Shown here: piece after piece, positions 48,639 to 57,609 of the stretch
Position numbering within the stretch: the stretch's first letter is position 1
Layout of the letters: each line of letters opens with the position of its first letter
Assembly (NCBI GenBank): GCA_902584995.1
Contig: CACICF010000001.1
Coordinates: 62,001-126,000, forward strand
Reading direction: 5' to 3'
Origin: an uncultured Pelagibacteraceae bacterium
GTDB lineage: Bacteria; Pseudomonadota; Alphaproteobacteria; Pelagibacterales; Pelagibacteraceae
DNA length: 64,000 nt
Position numbers and translations under genes: made by a program
Notes under the pieces: model-generated
What the model was told of the DNA's origin: nothing
Databases searched by the model: none
Seen by the model: the letters and a program-made list of their open reading frames with translations, nothing else

Positions 48639-49397
48639 TTATCTTCTTTGACCGAATAATCTTAGAAGCATTATAAAAAGATTTATAAAGTCTAGGTATA
48701 AAGTTAGGGCACCCATTACCGCTTTTTTACCCATTAACTCACCGCTGTCAGATGCTGCATACATATTTTTGATCTTTTGCGTATCATATGCAGTTAAACC
48801 AACAAATACCAAAACACCAATAATTGATATTGCGAAATACATCATTGATGATTTTAAGAATATATTGACTATTGATGCAATTATGATCCCGATTAAACCC
48901 ATCATTAAAAAAGATCCCATCTTAGTTAAGTCTCTTTTTGTTGTGTAACCGTAAATACTCATAGCACCAAAAGTTGCCGAAGAAATAAAGAATACTCTTG
49001 TTACACTCAAACCTGTGTAAACTAGCAAAATTGATGAAAGTGATAATCCCATTAAAGCTGCAAATACCCAAAAAGTAGTTTGAGCCCTAGATGCACTCAT
49101 TTTATTTATGCCAAAGCTCATGTAAAACACAATCCCTAGAGGAGCCAGCATAACAATCCATTTCAATCCAGATAAATAAATTGCACTTCCGAATTCAGTT
49201 AGTCCAACAATCGCACCATTTGGGTCTGTTACAACAGACATTTTAAACGATAAAAGTGCAATTATTCCAGTAAGCAATACACCGGTTGCCATATAATTAT
49301 AGACTTTTAACATGTAGGCTCTTAGGCCTTCATCCATAATAACCGTTTGTTTGGCTGCAGTTGCTTTTCTTAGAATATTTTCTTTATTGAATTCCAT
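48639..49397 (-). CDS. Bax inhibitor-1/YccA family membrane protein
   Basis: The 252-residue protein has seven hydrophobic helices and the family's C-terminal block, where VGLTAYDTQKIKNMY is followed by LTLYLDFINLFIMLLRLFG. The N-terminal lead (AYMLKVYNYMATGVLLTG) is also typical. E. coli relatives YccA and YbhL interact with FtsH or leak calcium. The exact role here is unknown. It is a single-gene unit, 76 bases from the divergent aldo/keto reductase. Confidence 0.93.
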   Translation of the reverse strand: MEFNKENILRKATAAKQTVIMDEGLRAYMLKVYNYMATGVLLTGIIALLSFKMSVVTDPNGAIVGLTEFGSAIYLSGLKWIVMLAPLGIVFYMSFGINKMSASRAQTTFWVFAALMGLSLSSILLVYTGLSVTRVFFISSATFGAMSIYGYTTKRDLTKMGSFLMMGLIGIIIASIVNIFLKSSMMYFAISIIGVLVFVGLTAYDTQKIKNMYAASDSGELMGKKAVMGALTLYLDFINLFIMLLRLFGQRR

Positions 49398-49473
49398 AAT
49401 ATTTATATAAGTTTTTTTTTTGAGATTTTCAAGTCGTCAAAATAAATGTAACAAACATTGCATATAACTGAGC

Positions 49474-50508
49474 ATGAATTATAAAAAACTAGGAAATACT
49501 GACATAAATGTAAGCACAATCTGTCTTGGGACAATGACTTGGGGTGAACAAAATACCCAAAGTGAGGCATTTGAACAAATGAATTACTCGTTAGAAAATG
49601 GGGTTAATTTTTGGGATACAGCTGAACTCTATGCAGTTCCACCAAAAGCTGAAACATATGGTCATACAGAAACTATTATTGGAAATTGGTTTGAGGAAAC
49701 AAAAAAAAGAAAAGATATAATACTAGCATCCAAAGTGGGTGGCCCTAGTAGAAAATATATGAGGAATGGAGAAAATAGTTTTACTGGAAAAAACTTAGAG
49801 GATGCTCTTCACGGAAGTCTAAAAAGATTAAAAACCGATTATATAGATCTTTATCAATTACATTGGCCTGAAAGAAACGTAAATAATTTTGGAAAATTGG
49901 GATACGAGCACAAAGAAAATGACTGGAATAAATTTGAAGATGTTTTGGAGAACTTAAAAAAATTTATTGAACAAGGCAAAATTAGATATGTTGGTTTATC
50001 AAATGAAACTCCATGGGGGGTGATGAATTATCTTCAACTTGCAAAAGATAAAAGCCTTCCAAGAATGATGGCAATTCAAAACCCATACAGTCTCCTAAAC
50101 AGATCTTATGAAGTAGGGCTAGCTGAAGTATCAATAAGGGAGAATATTGGATGTTTAGCTTATTCACCACTTGCAAGTGGTTATCTAAGTGGAAAATATA
50201 GAAATAAACAGTTTCCTAAAGGCTCGAGAATGGAGAGAGATTTTGATTTTTGGACAAGATATAGAAAGCCAAATATGGAAAATGCAGTTGAAGATTATTA
50301 CAAAATTAGTCAGAAATATGATCTAGATATGAGTCAAATGTCCATAAAATTCTGTGAAGTCCAAGACTTTATGACGAGTGTGATAATTGGAGCAACAACT
50401 ATGGAGCAGTTGAAAACTAACGTAGAAAGTGTAAAAGTTAATCTTGATAGTGAAGTAATTAAAGAAATAAATAATGTACAAAAAAAATATCCTAATCCAT
50501 GTCCATAA
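49474..50508 (+). CDS. Aldo/keto reductase (Tas-like)
   Basis: The 344-residue NADPH-dependent reductase has the catalytic tetrad in expected places: Asp and Tyr in FWDTAELYAVPP, Lys in ILASKVGGPS, and His in DLYQLHWPERN. The cofactor segment VIIGATTMEQLKTNVES is near the C terminus. The long loop after the His and the start MNYKKLGNTDINVSTICLGT match the Tas subgroup. The substrate is unknown. Its last 10 bases overlap the next gene. Confidence 0.92.
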   Translation: MNYKKLGNTDINVSTICLGTMTWGEQNTQSEAFEQMNYSLENGVNFWDTAELYAVPPKAETYGHTETIIGNWFEETKKRKDIILASKVGGPSRKYMRNGENSFTGKNLEDALHGSLKRLKTDYIDLYQLHWPERNVNNFGKLGYEHKENDWNKFEDVLENLKKFIEQGKIRYVGLSNETPWGVMNYLQLAKDKSLPRMMAIQNPYSLLNRSYEVGLAEVSIRENIGCLAYSPLASGYLSGKYRNKQFPKGSRMERDFDFWTRYRKPNMENAVEDYYKISQKYDLDMSQMSIKFCEVQDFMTSVIIGATTMEQLKTNVESVKVNLDSEVIKEINNVQKKYPNPCP

Positions 50509-51011
50509 TTAAAAAATTATTTTTAAAAACACTTATATTAACAGTATTTATAATATCATCTGTCCAATCAGAAGACTTAACAAAGTTAGGTACTTTTAAA
50601 GATTGGAATGCTGTTGCAGTTTTTAATGAAACTGGAAAAATCTGTTTTGCTTATTCAATACCAGTAAGCCAGTCTCCTAAGGCAAGCAACAGAGAAGCAA
50701 GATTATTTGTATCCTTTAGACCTGAGGATAAGATTTCAGATGAAGTGAGCATAACTTCTGGTTATGACTTTAATGTTCAAAATGCAATATTAGCTACATC
50801 TGGAAAATCAAAATTTGAGTTTGACTTACCTCAAAATAAATTTGCATGGATTTCAAGTGGAAAAACAGAGCAAAAAATTATTAAAAGAATGAAAAAAGCC
50901 TCAAGGCTGATGATAACAGCCTACAAACAAAGTGGCACAAGAACTACAGATGACTATTCATTGATGGGTTTTACCAAAGCTTATAACGCTGCAAAAAAAA
51001 GCTGCACTTAA
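50499..51011 (+). CDS. Invasion-associated locus B (IalB)-like secreted protein
   Basis: The 170-residue protein has a signal peptide (FLKTLILTVFIISSVQS). The mature part follows the IalB pattern: FKDWNAVAV, then CFAYSIPVSQSP, REARLFVSFRPED, SITSGYDF, then FAWISSGKTEQ, MKKASRLMITAYKQSGTRTTDDYSLMGF read in pieces, and a final Cys. The two cysteines are likely disulfide-bonded. IalB-like proteins are common in free-living alphaproteobacteria; their role outside Bartonella is unknown. It abuts argG with no spacer. Confidence 0.8.
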   Translation: MSIIKKLFLKTLILTVFIISSVQSEDLTKLGTFKDWNAVAVFNETGKICFAYSIPVSQSPKASNREARLFVSFRPEDKISDEVSITSGYDFNVQNAILATSGKSKFEFDLPQNKFAWISSGKTEQKIIKRMKKASRLMITAYKQSGTRTTDDYSLMGFTKAYNAAKKSCT

Positions 51012-52196
51012 ATGAAAAAACAAAAGAAGATTGTACTCGCCTATTCAGGTGGTTTGGATACGTCTATCATTCTTAAATGGCTTCAAGAAAATTATGATGC
51101 TGAAGTTATAGCATACACTGCTGATGTTGGGCAGGAAATGAATAGAAAAAAAATAATTAAGAATGCAAAAAAATTGGGAGTTAAAAAAATCATAATTCAA
51201 GATCTAAAAAACATTTTTGTTAAAGATTATGTATATCCTATGATAAGAGGTCATGCTCTTTATGAGGGTGTTTATTTATTAGGTACATCTATTGCAAGGC
51301 CACTGATTGCAAAAGATCAAATCAGGGTTGCTAAAAAATTTAATGCTTATGCTGTCTCACATGGCTCGACAGGAAAAGGAAATGATCAAGTTAGATTTGA
51401 ATTGGGATATCATTACTTTGGTCCTAAAATTAAAATAATTGCGCCATGGAGAATTTGGAAATTAAAATCAAGAACAGATCTAATCAATTATGCAAAAAAA
51501 CATGGAATACCCATTCCAAAAGATAAAAAAGGTGCGCCACCTTTCTCAGTTGATGATAATTTATTTCATACTTCAACAGAGGGAAAAGTTTTAGAAAATC
51601 CTAAAAATTCTGCACCTGAATTTATTTTTCAAAGAACAACTTCTCCTGAAAAGGCACCAAATAAACCAAGCTTTATTACTATCAATTACAAAAATGGTGA
51701 CCCTGTTGGTTTAAATGGAAAAAAATTATCTCCAGCAAAAGTTTTGGATAAATTAAATCAATTAGCTGGAAGAAATGGAATAGGAAGAGTGGATTTAGTC
51801 GAGAATAGATTTATTGGAATAAAGTCTAGAGGAGTTTATGAAACTCCTGGAGGAACATTATTACTTGTGGCTCACAGAGCCATTGAGTCTGTAACTTTGG
51901 ATAAAAACACAATGCATAAAAAAGATGAGGTTATGCCAAGGTATGCAGAACTTGTTTACAATGGCTATTGGTATTCAAAGGAAAGATTTAAACTGCAAAA
52001 AATAGTCGATTTAAATAGAAATAAAGTAAATGGATCAGTAAAACTTAAACTTTATAAAGGAAATATTACAATTCAATCAAGACAAACTTCCAGTAATGCT
52101 TACTCGATGAAAAAAGTTTCTTTCGAAGAAAATAAAACTTTTAATAAATCAAATGTAGAAAGATTTATTAACTTTCATAAAAGAAAATTAAGATAA
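51012..52196 (+). CDS. argG: Argininosuccinate synthase
   Basis: ArgG condenses citrulline and aspartate with ATP in arginine synthesis. The 394-residue protein has the ATP motif KIVLAYSGGLDTSIILKWL. It also has YLLGTSIARPLIAK, AVSHGSTGKGNDQVRFELGY and LNGKKLSPAKVLDKLN. Length and motifs are standard. ArgH is not adjacent. It is followed after five bases by the photolyase-like gene. Confidence 0.98.
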   Translation: MKKQKKIVLAYSGGLDTSIILKWLQENYDAEVIAYTADVGQEMNRKKIIKNAKKLGVKKIIIQDLKNIFVKDYVYPMIRGHALYEGVYLLGTSIARPLIAKDQIRVAKKFNAYAVSHGSTGKGNDQVRFELGYHYFGPKIKIIAPWRIWKLKSRTDLINYAKKHGIPIPKDKKGAPPFSVDDNLFHTSTEGKVLENPKNSAPEFIFQRTTSPEKAPNKPSFITINYKNGDPVGLNGKKLSPAKVLDKLNQLAGRNGIGRVDLVENRFIGIKSRGVYETPGGTLLLVAHRAIESVTLDKNTMHKKDEVMPRYAELVYNGYWYSKERFKLQKIVDLNRNKVNGSVKLKLYKGNITIQSRQTSSNAYSMKKVSFEENKTFNKSNVERFINFHKRKLR

Positions 52197-52201
52197 AAAA
52201 A

Positions 52202-53344
52202 ATGGAATTTAAAACTACAAGAGCTTCGGCTATTGAGAACTTAGATAATTTTATAAAAAATAATATTGGAGAGTATTCAAAATTAAGAAATTTTGATTTT
52301 GGTCCTGATAAACGATCTAATACATCTTGTCTGTCACCATATATAACACATGGAGTGATTAATGAAAAAGAAGTGATTAGTAAATCGCTGGAAAGATTTT
52401 CCTTCTCAAAAAATGAAAAATTTATTCAAGAAGTCTTATGGCGAACATACTGGAAAGGTTGGTTGGAACTAAGATCAGGAGTGTGGGATGATTATTTATT
52501 AGATTTAAAAAGAATAAAAGAAGATTTTAAAGATAATAAAAGTTACTTAAATGCCATTGAAGGTAACACTGAAATTGAGTGCTTCAATGAATGGGTAAAT
52601 GAACTTAAGACTTATAATTATTTGCATAATCATACCAGAATGTGGTTTGCGAGCATTTGGATATTTACACTAGACTTGCCTTGGCAACTTGGTGCTGAAT
52701 TTTTTATGCAACATTTATACGATGGTGATACTGCTTCTAATACATTGGGCTGGCGTTGGGTTGCAGGTATTCAAACTCAAGGGAAACATTATCTTGCAAG
52801 TGAATGGAATATTAAAAAATTTACAAATAATAGATTTGAAAATATTAAACTTAACGAAAATGCACCTCCAATAATAAATGATAAAAATTATACTATTCTT
52901 CATAAAACTTTTGAAAATCCGATAAATATTGAAGAGAAAAACTTACTTGTTTTTGAAAATAACTTAGCATTTGAAATCACTGACTTTGCAATTCAAAAAT
53001 TCAAAAAAATTCTTCTTATTGATAATAAAAATGAAAATAGAAATATTAAACTCAGTGAAAATGTAGTGAAATTCAAGGCTAGTTTAATTGAGGAACAAAA
53101 GAAAAGGTTAGAGGAAAAATCAATTAATTGTGAGATTATTGATATAAACGAAATTAAAAACGTAGAAAGTTGTTACTGCCTTTATCCAACTGTTGGAGAA
53201 AATTTAGATTACTTAAATCAAAACTCACTAAAAAATATTGAGTTTCTTTATAGAAAATTAGATCAAAATTCATGGAAGTTTTGTAACAAAGGTTTTTTTA
53301 ACTTTAAAAAATATATTCCTAAAATAGTAGAAAACCTTGAATAA
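52202..53344 (+). CDS. Photolyase/cryptochrome-like FAD-binding protein without the N-terminal antenna domain
   Basis: Residues 1 to about 215 are the FAD-binding helical domain of the photolyase family. It contains SCLSPYITHGVINEKEV, VLWRTYWKGWLELRSG, YLHNHTRMWFASIWIFTLDL and the flavin signature LYDGDTASNTLGWRWVAG, then TQGKHYLAS. Ordinary photolyases place this domain after a roughly 200-residue alpha/beta antenna domain, which is missing here. Instead about 160 residues follow the FAD domain, including an alpha/beta-looking piece (ILLIDNKNENRN) I do not recognise. It may be a light-driven repair enzyme or a flavin sensor. Confidence 0.8.
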   Translation: MEFKTTRASAIENLDNFIKNNIGEYSKLRNFDFGPDKRSNTSCLSPYITHGVINEKEVISKSLERFSFSKNEKFIQEVLWRTYWKGWLELRSGVWDDYLLDLKRIKEDFKDNKSYLNAIEGNTEIECFNEWVNELKTYNYLHNHTRMWFASIWIFTLDLPWQLGAEFFMQHLYDGDTASNTLGWRWVAGIQTQGKHYLASEWNIKKFTNNRFENIKLNENAPPIINDKNYTILHKTFENPINIEEKNLLVFENNLAFEITDFAIQKFKKILLIDNKNENRNIKLSENVVKFKASLIEEQKKRLEEKSINCEIIDINEIKNVESCYCLYPTVGENLDYLNQNSLKNIEFLYRKLDQNSWKFCNKGFFNFKKYIPKIVENLE

Positions 53345-53385
53345 ATTATAATTGAAATTTTTTTAATTTATGAGATAAAAATAAT

Positions 53386-53622
53386 ATGCAAAACCCACAA
53401 ATATTAGAATTAATTGAAAATTTAAAGGGAAGAAGAAACTACGAAGAAAAAAAAGCTTCTAAGCTAGGCTTTAACTCTCTTTATGCATATTTTGAAAACA
53501 AACTTTTGCAAGAAAAGACTGCTTTAGAAGAAAGTGCAAGAGAGCTAGAAATAGCAAAAGCTGAAGAAAAATTATTAAAAGAAGAAAAAAGTAAGCCAAA
53601 GAAAACTTGCGGCTGTTGTTAA
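53386..53622 (+). CDS. Small helical protein with C-terminal CGCC
   Basis: I do not recognise this 78-residue protein. Residues 1-35 form a short lead (NPQILELIENLKGRRNY), then a charged helix or coiled coil of Glu, Lys, Leu and Ala. The last residues are KPKKTCGCC. The terminal cysteine group could bind a metal or be modified. It has an in-frame ATG 41 bases after the photolyase-like gene. Its stop overlaps the convergent metallo-hydrolase gene by four bases. Confidence 0.7.
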   Translation: MQNPQILELIENLKGRRNYEEKKASKLGFNSLYAYFENKLLQEKTALEESARELEIAKAEEKLLKEEKSKPKKTCGCC

Positions 53623-54617
53623 AGTCCTAAATTTTTTAAAGACTGAAATTCACCAATTTTAAAAATAATTGCATCTTCTTTTTTAAAACCATATTTTTCT
53701 GCATTATCTTTAAATCTAACTGGTGGCTCCATTATTGGCTCCAAAGATAAAACAAAAGTACCCCAGTGCATCCCTAAAACTTTTTTACTTTTAAGGTCTC
53801 TTGCAATACTTAAAGCCTCTTCAGGGTTGGTATGATAAGAAGATTTATCTTTATTAGGTGATAATGGATAAAAATTATATGCCCCAATGTTAATAAGTGT
53901 TAAATCAATAGGTCCATATTTTTCACCTAACTCTTTATAAATATTTCCAACTCCAGTGTCACAGGCAAAGAGTATCTTTTTGTCCTTGTACTCAATTAAA
54001 AAGTTTCCCCATAAAGTTTTATTTGTATCTGTTAAGCTTCTTTTTGACCAGTGAACTGCTGGTAACAATGTTACTTTAAGGTCGTGATTAACTTTAATTT
54101 CATCATACCAATCCATTTCCTTCACATCTTTATAGCTATTTCGCATGAAATACTTTCCAAGCTTTAGAGGAAGTAAAACTTTTGCATCCTTAAAAGGAAA
54201 TCTTCTAATTGTAGTCATATCTTGATGATCGTAATGATTATGAGTTAGAAGAAATAAGTCTGTCTTTGGAATTTCATTTAAATCTAGGGCAGTTTTGACA
54301 TATCTTTTTGGACCAAAAATTAGTGGGCCTGCATTTTTTGAAAAGACAGGATCAGTTATAATTGTTGTATTTCCAAGCTTTATTAAGAAAGTTGCATGTC
54401 CAATCCAACCGACATAATCACCATTTTTTAAATTTTCTAAATTTGAAAGAACTCTTTGTTTATCAACGACATGATCCTTGGGAACAGACATATTAAGTTT
54501 TTTCTTTTCTTTGTTGAATACTTTAAAGGACCATTTGAAATTAGAATTTCTCTCAGGTGAGCCCTCTGGATTTCTGAAGCTACCGTCTGGTAAGTGATGA
54601 TAAGGTATTTTTTCCAT
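53619..54617 (-). CDS. Metallo-beta-lactamase-fold hydrolase (RomA/NAPE-PLD-like)
   Basis: The 332-residue protein has the metal-binding motif LLTHNHYDHQDMTT, a second His in LLPAVHWSKRS, the Asp of LFACDTGVGN and a final His in VLGMHWGTFVL. The N-terminal HHLPDGSFRNPEGSPERN and GHATFLIKLGNTTIITDPVF match the RomA/N-acyl-phosphatidylethanolamine phospholipase D-like group. A phospholipid-related substrate is possible but unproven. It is a single-gene unit. Confidence 0.88.
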   Translation of the reverse strand: MEKIPYHHLPDGSFRNPEGSPERNSNFKWSFKVFNKEKKKLNMSVPKDHVVDKQRVLSNLENLKNGDYVGWIGHATFLIKLGNTTIITDPVFSKNAGPLIFGPKRYVKTALDLNEIPKTDLFLLTHNHYDHQDMTTIRRFPFKDAKVLLPLKLGKYFMRNSYKDVKEMDWYDEIKVNHDLKVTLLPAVHWSKRSLTDTNKTLWGNFLIEYKDKKILFACDTGVGNIYKELGEKYGPIDLTLINIGAYNFYPLSPNKDKSSYHTNPEEALSIARDLKSKKVLGMHWGTFVLSLEPIMEPPVRFKDNAEKYGFKKEDAIIFKIGEFQSLKNLGL

Positions 54618-54681
54618 AGCTAATGATAAAGAATTATAGATAAAAAAATAAGTATTAAAATTACTAACTTTGGCAATTAGT

Positions 54682-55530
54682 TTAATTAATTAACGATCTT
54701 TTGAAACACTCAATTGTATTTTTTAAAAGACATGCAATTGTCATAGGTCCAACGCCACCTGGAACTGGCGTTAAAGCTTTTGCAACTTTTGAAACTTCTT
54801 CAAAATTTACATCACCCACTATACCATTTTCTGTTTTATTTATTCCGACATCTATAACTATTGCATCTTTTTTTACCCAATCTCCCTTTATAAGTTCAGG
54901 AATTCCAACTGCTGCAACTATCACATCTGCCTCTAAGCACTCATGCTGAAGATCTTTAGTTTTTGAATGAGTAATCGTTACTGTACAATCTTCTTGAAGT
55001 AAAAGCTGAGCCATAGCTTTTCCATTTAGGTTTGATCTACCAATCATGACAGCTTTTTTTCCTGTTAAGTTGGGTTCAATTTTTTTTAATAAGTAATAAC
55101 ATCCAAGTGGTGTACAAGGAATTGATCCTTGATATCCAGACGATAGATTGCCTACATTCATTGGATGTAAACCATCTACATCCTTGTGTGGTGAGATAGT
55201 TTCAATAACATGTTGCTTGTTGATATGTTTTGGCAATGGTAATTGAACTAAAATTCCTGAAACTGTTTCATCCTTATTAAGTTCCTCTATTTTATTTAAA
55301 ACAGTCTTTTCATCTACTGTATCTGGATATTTTATAACTTCTGATTTCAAACCAACTTGTTTTGCTGATTTTTCTTTATTTCTTACATAAATTTGGCTTG
55401 GGGTTAAGTCCCCAATTAAAATTACTGTAAGACCTGGAACTTTATTATGTTTTTTTTTTAATCCCTCAACTTCTTGTTTTAGTTCTTCTCTTAGTTCGGC
55501 TGATTGTTTTTTTCCGTCAATTAAAATCAT
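54682..55530 (-). CDS. folD: Methylenetetrahydrofolate dehydrogenase/cyclohydrolase
   Basis: FolD interconverts methylene-, methenyl- and formyl-tetrahydrofolate. The 282-residue protein has the catalytic Lys in QIYVRNKEKSAKQVGL, VQLPLPKHINKQ, the NADP motif VMIGRSNLNGKAMAQLLL and PVPGGVGPMTIACLL. It also supports folate recycling for methyl groups that DmdA transfers to tetrahydrofolate, a metabolic link inferred from pathway knowledge. It lies four bases after the YggT gene. Confidence 0.97.
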   Translation of the reverse strand: MILIDGKKQSAELREELKQEVEGLKKKHNKVPGLTVILIGDLTPSQIYVRNKEKSAKQVGLKSEVIKYPDTVDEKTVLNKIEELNKDETVSGILVQLPLPKHINKQHVIETISPHKDVDGLHPMNVGNLSSGYQGSIPCTPLGCYYLLKKIEPNLTGKKAVMIGRSNLNGKAMAQLLLQEDCTVTITHSKTKDLQHECLEADVIVAAVGIPELIKGDWVKKDAIVIDVGINKTENGIVGDVNFEEVSKVAKALTPVPGGVGPMTIACLLKNTIECFKRSLIN

Positions 55531-55534
55531 GATA

Positions 55535-55825
55535 TTAAAAAATTAGTGGTGCTATGTAGAGCTTCATACACATTTCTATAAACCATATCAACAAAAGAAG
55601 AATGATTGGCGATATATCAAAAGCACCAAGGCTAGGTAAAAAACCCCTGATTTTGTTGAGAATTGGATCGGTGAGCTTATAGGTAAATTCTAAAATTGAA
55701 TAAACAAATCTGTTCGATGTATTTAAGACATTAAAAGCTATTAACCAGCTAATAACAACGTTGGCTATCACAACATATGAATATAATTTCAAGAGTTGGA
55801 GAACTAAATAAAATATAGCTATCAT
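55535..55825 (-). CDS. YggT family membrane protein
   Basis: A 96-residue protein with two hydrophobic segments and the YggT pattern: VVIANVVISWLIAFNVLN, then TYKLTDPILNKIRGFLPSLGAFDISPIILLL in pieces. Family members are linked to osmotic or division-site functions without a firm biochemical role. Its start overlaps the mscS stop by four bases, which fits an osmotic theme. Confidence 0.87.
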   Translation of the reverse strand: MIAIFYLVLQLLKLYSYVVIANVVISWLIAFNVLNTSNRFVYSILEFTYKLTDPILNKIRGFLPSLGAFDISPIILLLLIWFIEMCMKLYIAPLIF

Positions 55826-56907
55826 TTCTTTTCTACATAAATAGATGTGCTTGGGAAAGCAAAAGAGGCTTTGTTACCCTCTACAATTTCTTTAATCTTA
55901 ATTGCAAGTCTTTCCTTTACTAATAACATTTCGCTCCAACTATTTGTTTTTGTGTAACATCTCACATACATATCTATTGAGCTATCAGAAAATTTGTCAA
56001 CTCTTACTGATACTCCAACAGCAGTATCATAATCTTCTGAATGATTAATAAAATTCTCTATTTCATTTCTAATCGTTTTTAATTGTTCTACCGTTGAATC
56101 GTATTGAAGAGTTATCGTCCAACTAATTCTCCAATTAGTTATTTGACTTTTATTTATAACAGCATTTTCTGCAAACTGAAAATTGGGGATAATAGCTAAA
56201 GATTTATCAAATTTTCTTATAACGGTTGATCTAAAACCTATTTTTTCTACTACACCCTCAATTATTCCCTCAACTTCAATCCAATCACCCATTTTAAATC
56301 TTTTCTCTACAAGAACTAAAATTCCTGAAATCAAATTTTTAAATAAATCTTGCGCCCCTAATGCAACTGCAACACCAAATAAACCTAGTCCAGCTATTAT
56401 CGGACCAATTTTTATTCCCCATAATTCTAAAACTGCTGCAGCACCTAAAATTAAAATTAAAATTTTAAATGATTTAATGATCCAGCCGATTAGTTCTCTA
56501 GTTAAAATTTTATCAAAACCACTAAGAATGTAAGAGATTGGCTCAATTATCTGATGGATAATCCAAAATAGTAGAATTGTAATTAAAGTTCTATTTACAT
56601 TATCTAAAAATAATCTGGTGTCTTCTGAAAAAGACATATAATAACTCGCAAAAAATACCCCTAAAACAATTGGAAGAAATCTTGCTGGTCCCTCCATTGC
56701 CTTAACAAAAGTATCATCAAGTTTATTGGTGGTTCTTTTTGAAATTAATTCTAATTTTCTTATTACTAATTTACTAATCAAGCCTCTAAAAACTAGGAAT
56801 ATAAAGAATATCCCAAGACCTATTAAGATCTCTACAAAGTTAACACCCAATATTCCTTTTTCCCAAACTGATAGAAAAAGTCCTGTAAAATTATCAAAAA
56901 CATCCAT
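55822..56907 (-). CDS. MscS-family mechanosensitive channel
   Basis: The 361-residue protein has several N-terminal helices and the pore-lining glycine/alanine helix AGLGLFGVAVALGAQDLFKN. The beta domain follows (RFKMGDWIEVEGIIEGVVEKIGF, RKFDKSLAIIPNFQFAENAV). It releases osmolytes under hypo-osmotic stress in the family. It lies two bases downstream of hemD. Confidence 0.93.
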   Translation of the reverse strand: MDVFDNFTGLFLSVWEKGILGVNFVEILIGLGIFFIFLVFRGLISKLVIRKLELISKRTTNKLDDTFVKAMEGPARFLPIVLGVFFASYYMSFSEDTRLFLDNVNRTLITILLFWIIHQIIEPISYILSGFDKILTRELIGWIIKSFKILILILGAAAVLELWGIKIGPIIAGLGLFGVAVALGAQDLFKNLISGILVLVEKRFKMGDWIEVEGIIEGVVEKIGFRSTVIRKFDKSLAIIPNFQFAENAVINKSQITNWRISWTITLQYDSTVEQLKTIRNEIENFINHSEDYDTAVGVSVRVDKFSDSSIDMYVRCYTKTNSWSEMLLVKERLAIKIKEIVEGNKASFAFPSTSIYVEKK

Positions 56908-56909
56908 GG

Positions 56910-57608
56910 CTAAATTTTATATAGCAAAAACTCTTCTTCACCAGAATTAAATAGAAAAATTTTTTTCCACTTGATCTCATTTAAAATTGATGATGATTTT
57001 TCACCCATACACATCAAATTAGTATCCATCCAACTATCTAAAAGGTCATATTTTTTAAGTAAATTTAATAAACTCTTAGCACTATTTTCTGAGTAAACAT
57101 AAATTATGTCAGGAATTGACTTTTTTAGTTCTGCTCTGAATTCCTCTTTTATTTCTAAAGTTGAAGAAACTGTATAGTTTATCAATCTTTTTAAAGAATA
57201 ACCCTCTGAAATAAGATCTTTATCTATCCTACTGGAAACAACTTCTCCACTTACGTAAAGAAGTGATCCATTTTTTGAATCAAAGTTTTGTAATATTAGT
57301 TCTTTCAAATTATTTACGTTTCCTTCTGCAGAGATAATATTTTGAAAACCATTTAACTTTGCAACTTTTTCTGTTGCAGAACCAACACAATAACATTCAA
57401 TTTTTTTATCAACTTTAGTTAAATCTAAATTCTTTATCGCGTTGGAACTGGTAAATATTACTCCCTTAAATTGGCTATAGTCAGGTTCATCGTATTTAAT
57501 TGGTTCAATTTTTATTACAGGTAAATGAGAAACTTTATGCCCCAGAGAACTAAATCTTAGGATTAATTCTTTACTATCTTCTAGTGGTCTTGTTAATAAA
57601 ATATGCAT
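56910..57608 (-). CDS. hemD: Uroporphyrinogen-III synthase
   Basis: HemD cyclises hydroxymethylbilane with inversion of ring D. The family is very variable. The 232-residue protein shows ILLTRPLEDSKELILRF at the start, GVIFTSSNAIKNL, the CVGSATEKVAKL segment and IYVYSENSAKSLL, typical of the two-lobed fold. The strongest support is that it follows hemC by one base. Confidence 0.9.
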   Translation of the reverse strand: MHILLTRPLEDSKELILRFSSLGHKVSHLPVIKIEPIKYDEPDYSQFKGVIFTSSNAIKNLDLTKVDKKIECYCVGSATEKVAKLNGFQNIISAEGNVNNLKELILQNFDSKNGSLLYVSGEVVSSRIDKDLISEGYSLKRLINYTVSSTLEIKEEFRAELKKSIPDIIYVYSENSAKSLLNLLKKYDLLDSWMDTNLMCMGEKSSSILNEIKWKKIFLFNSGEEEFLLYKI

Positions 57609-57609
57609 T

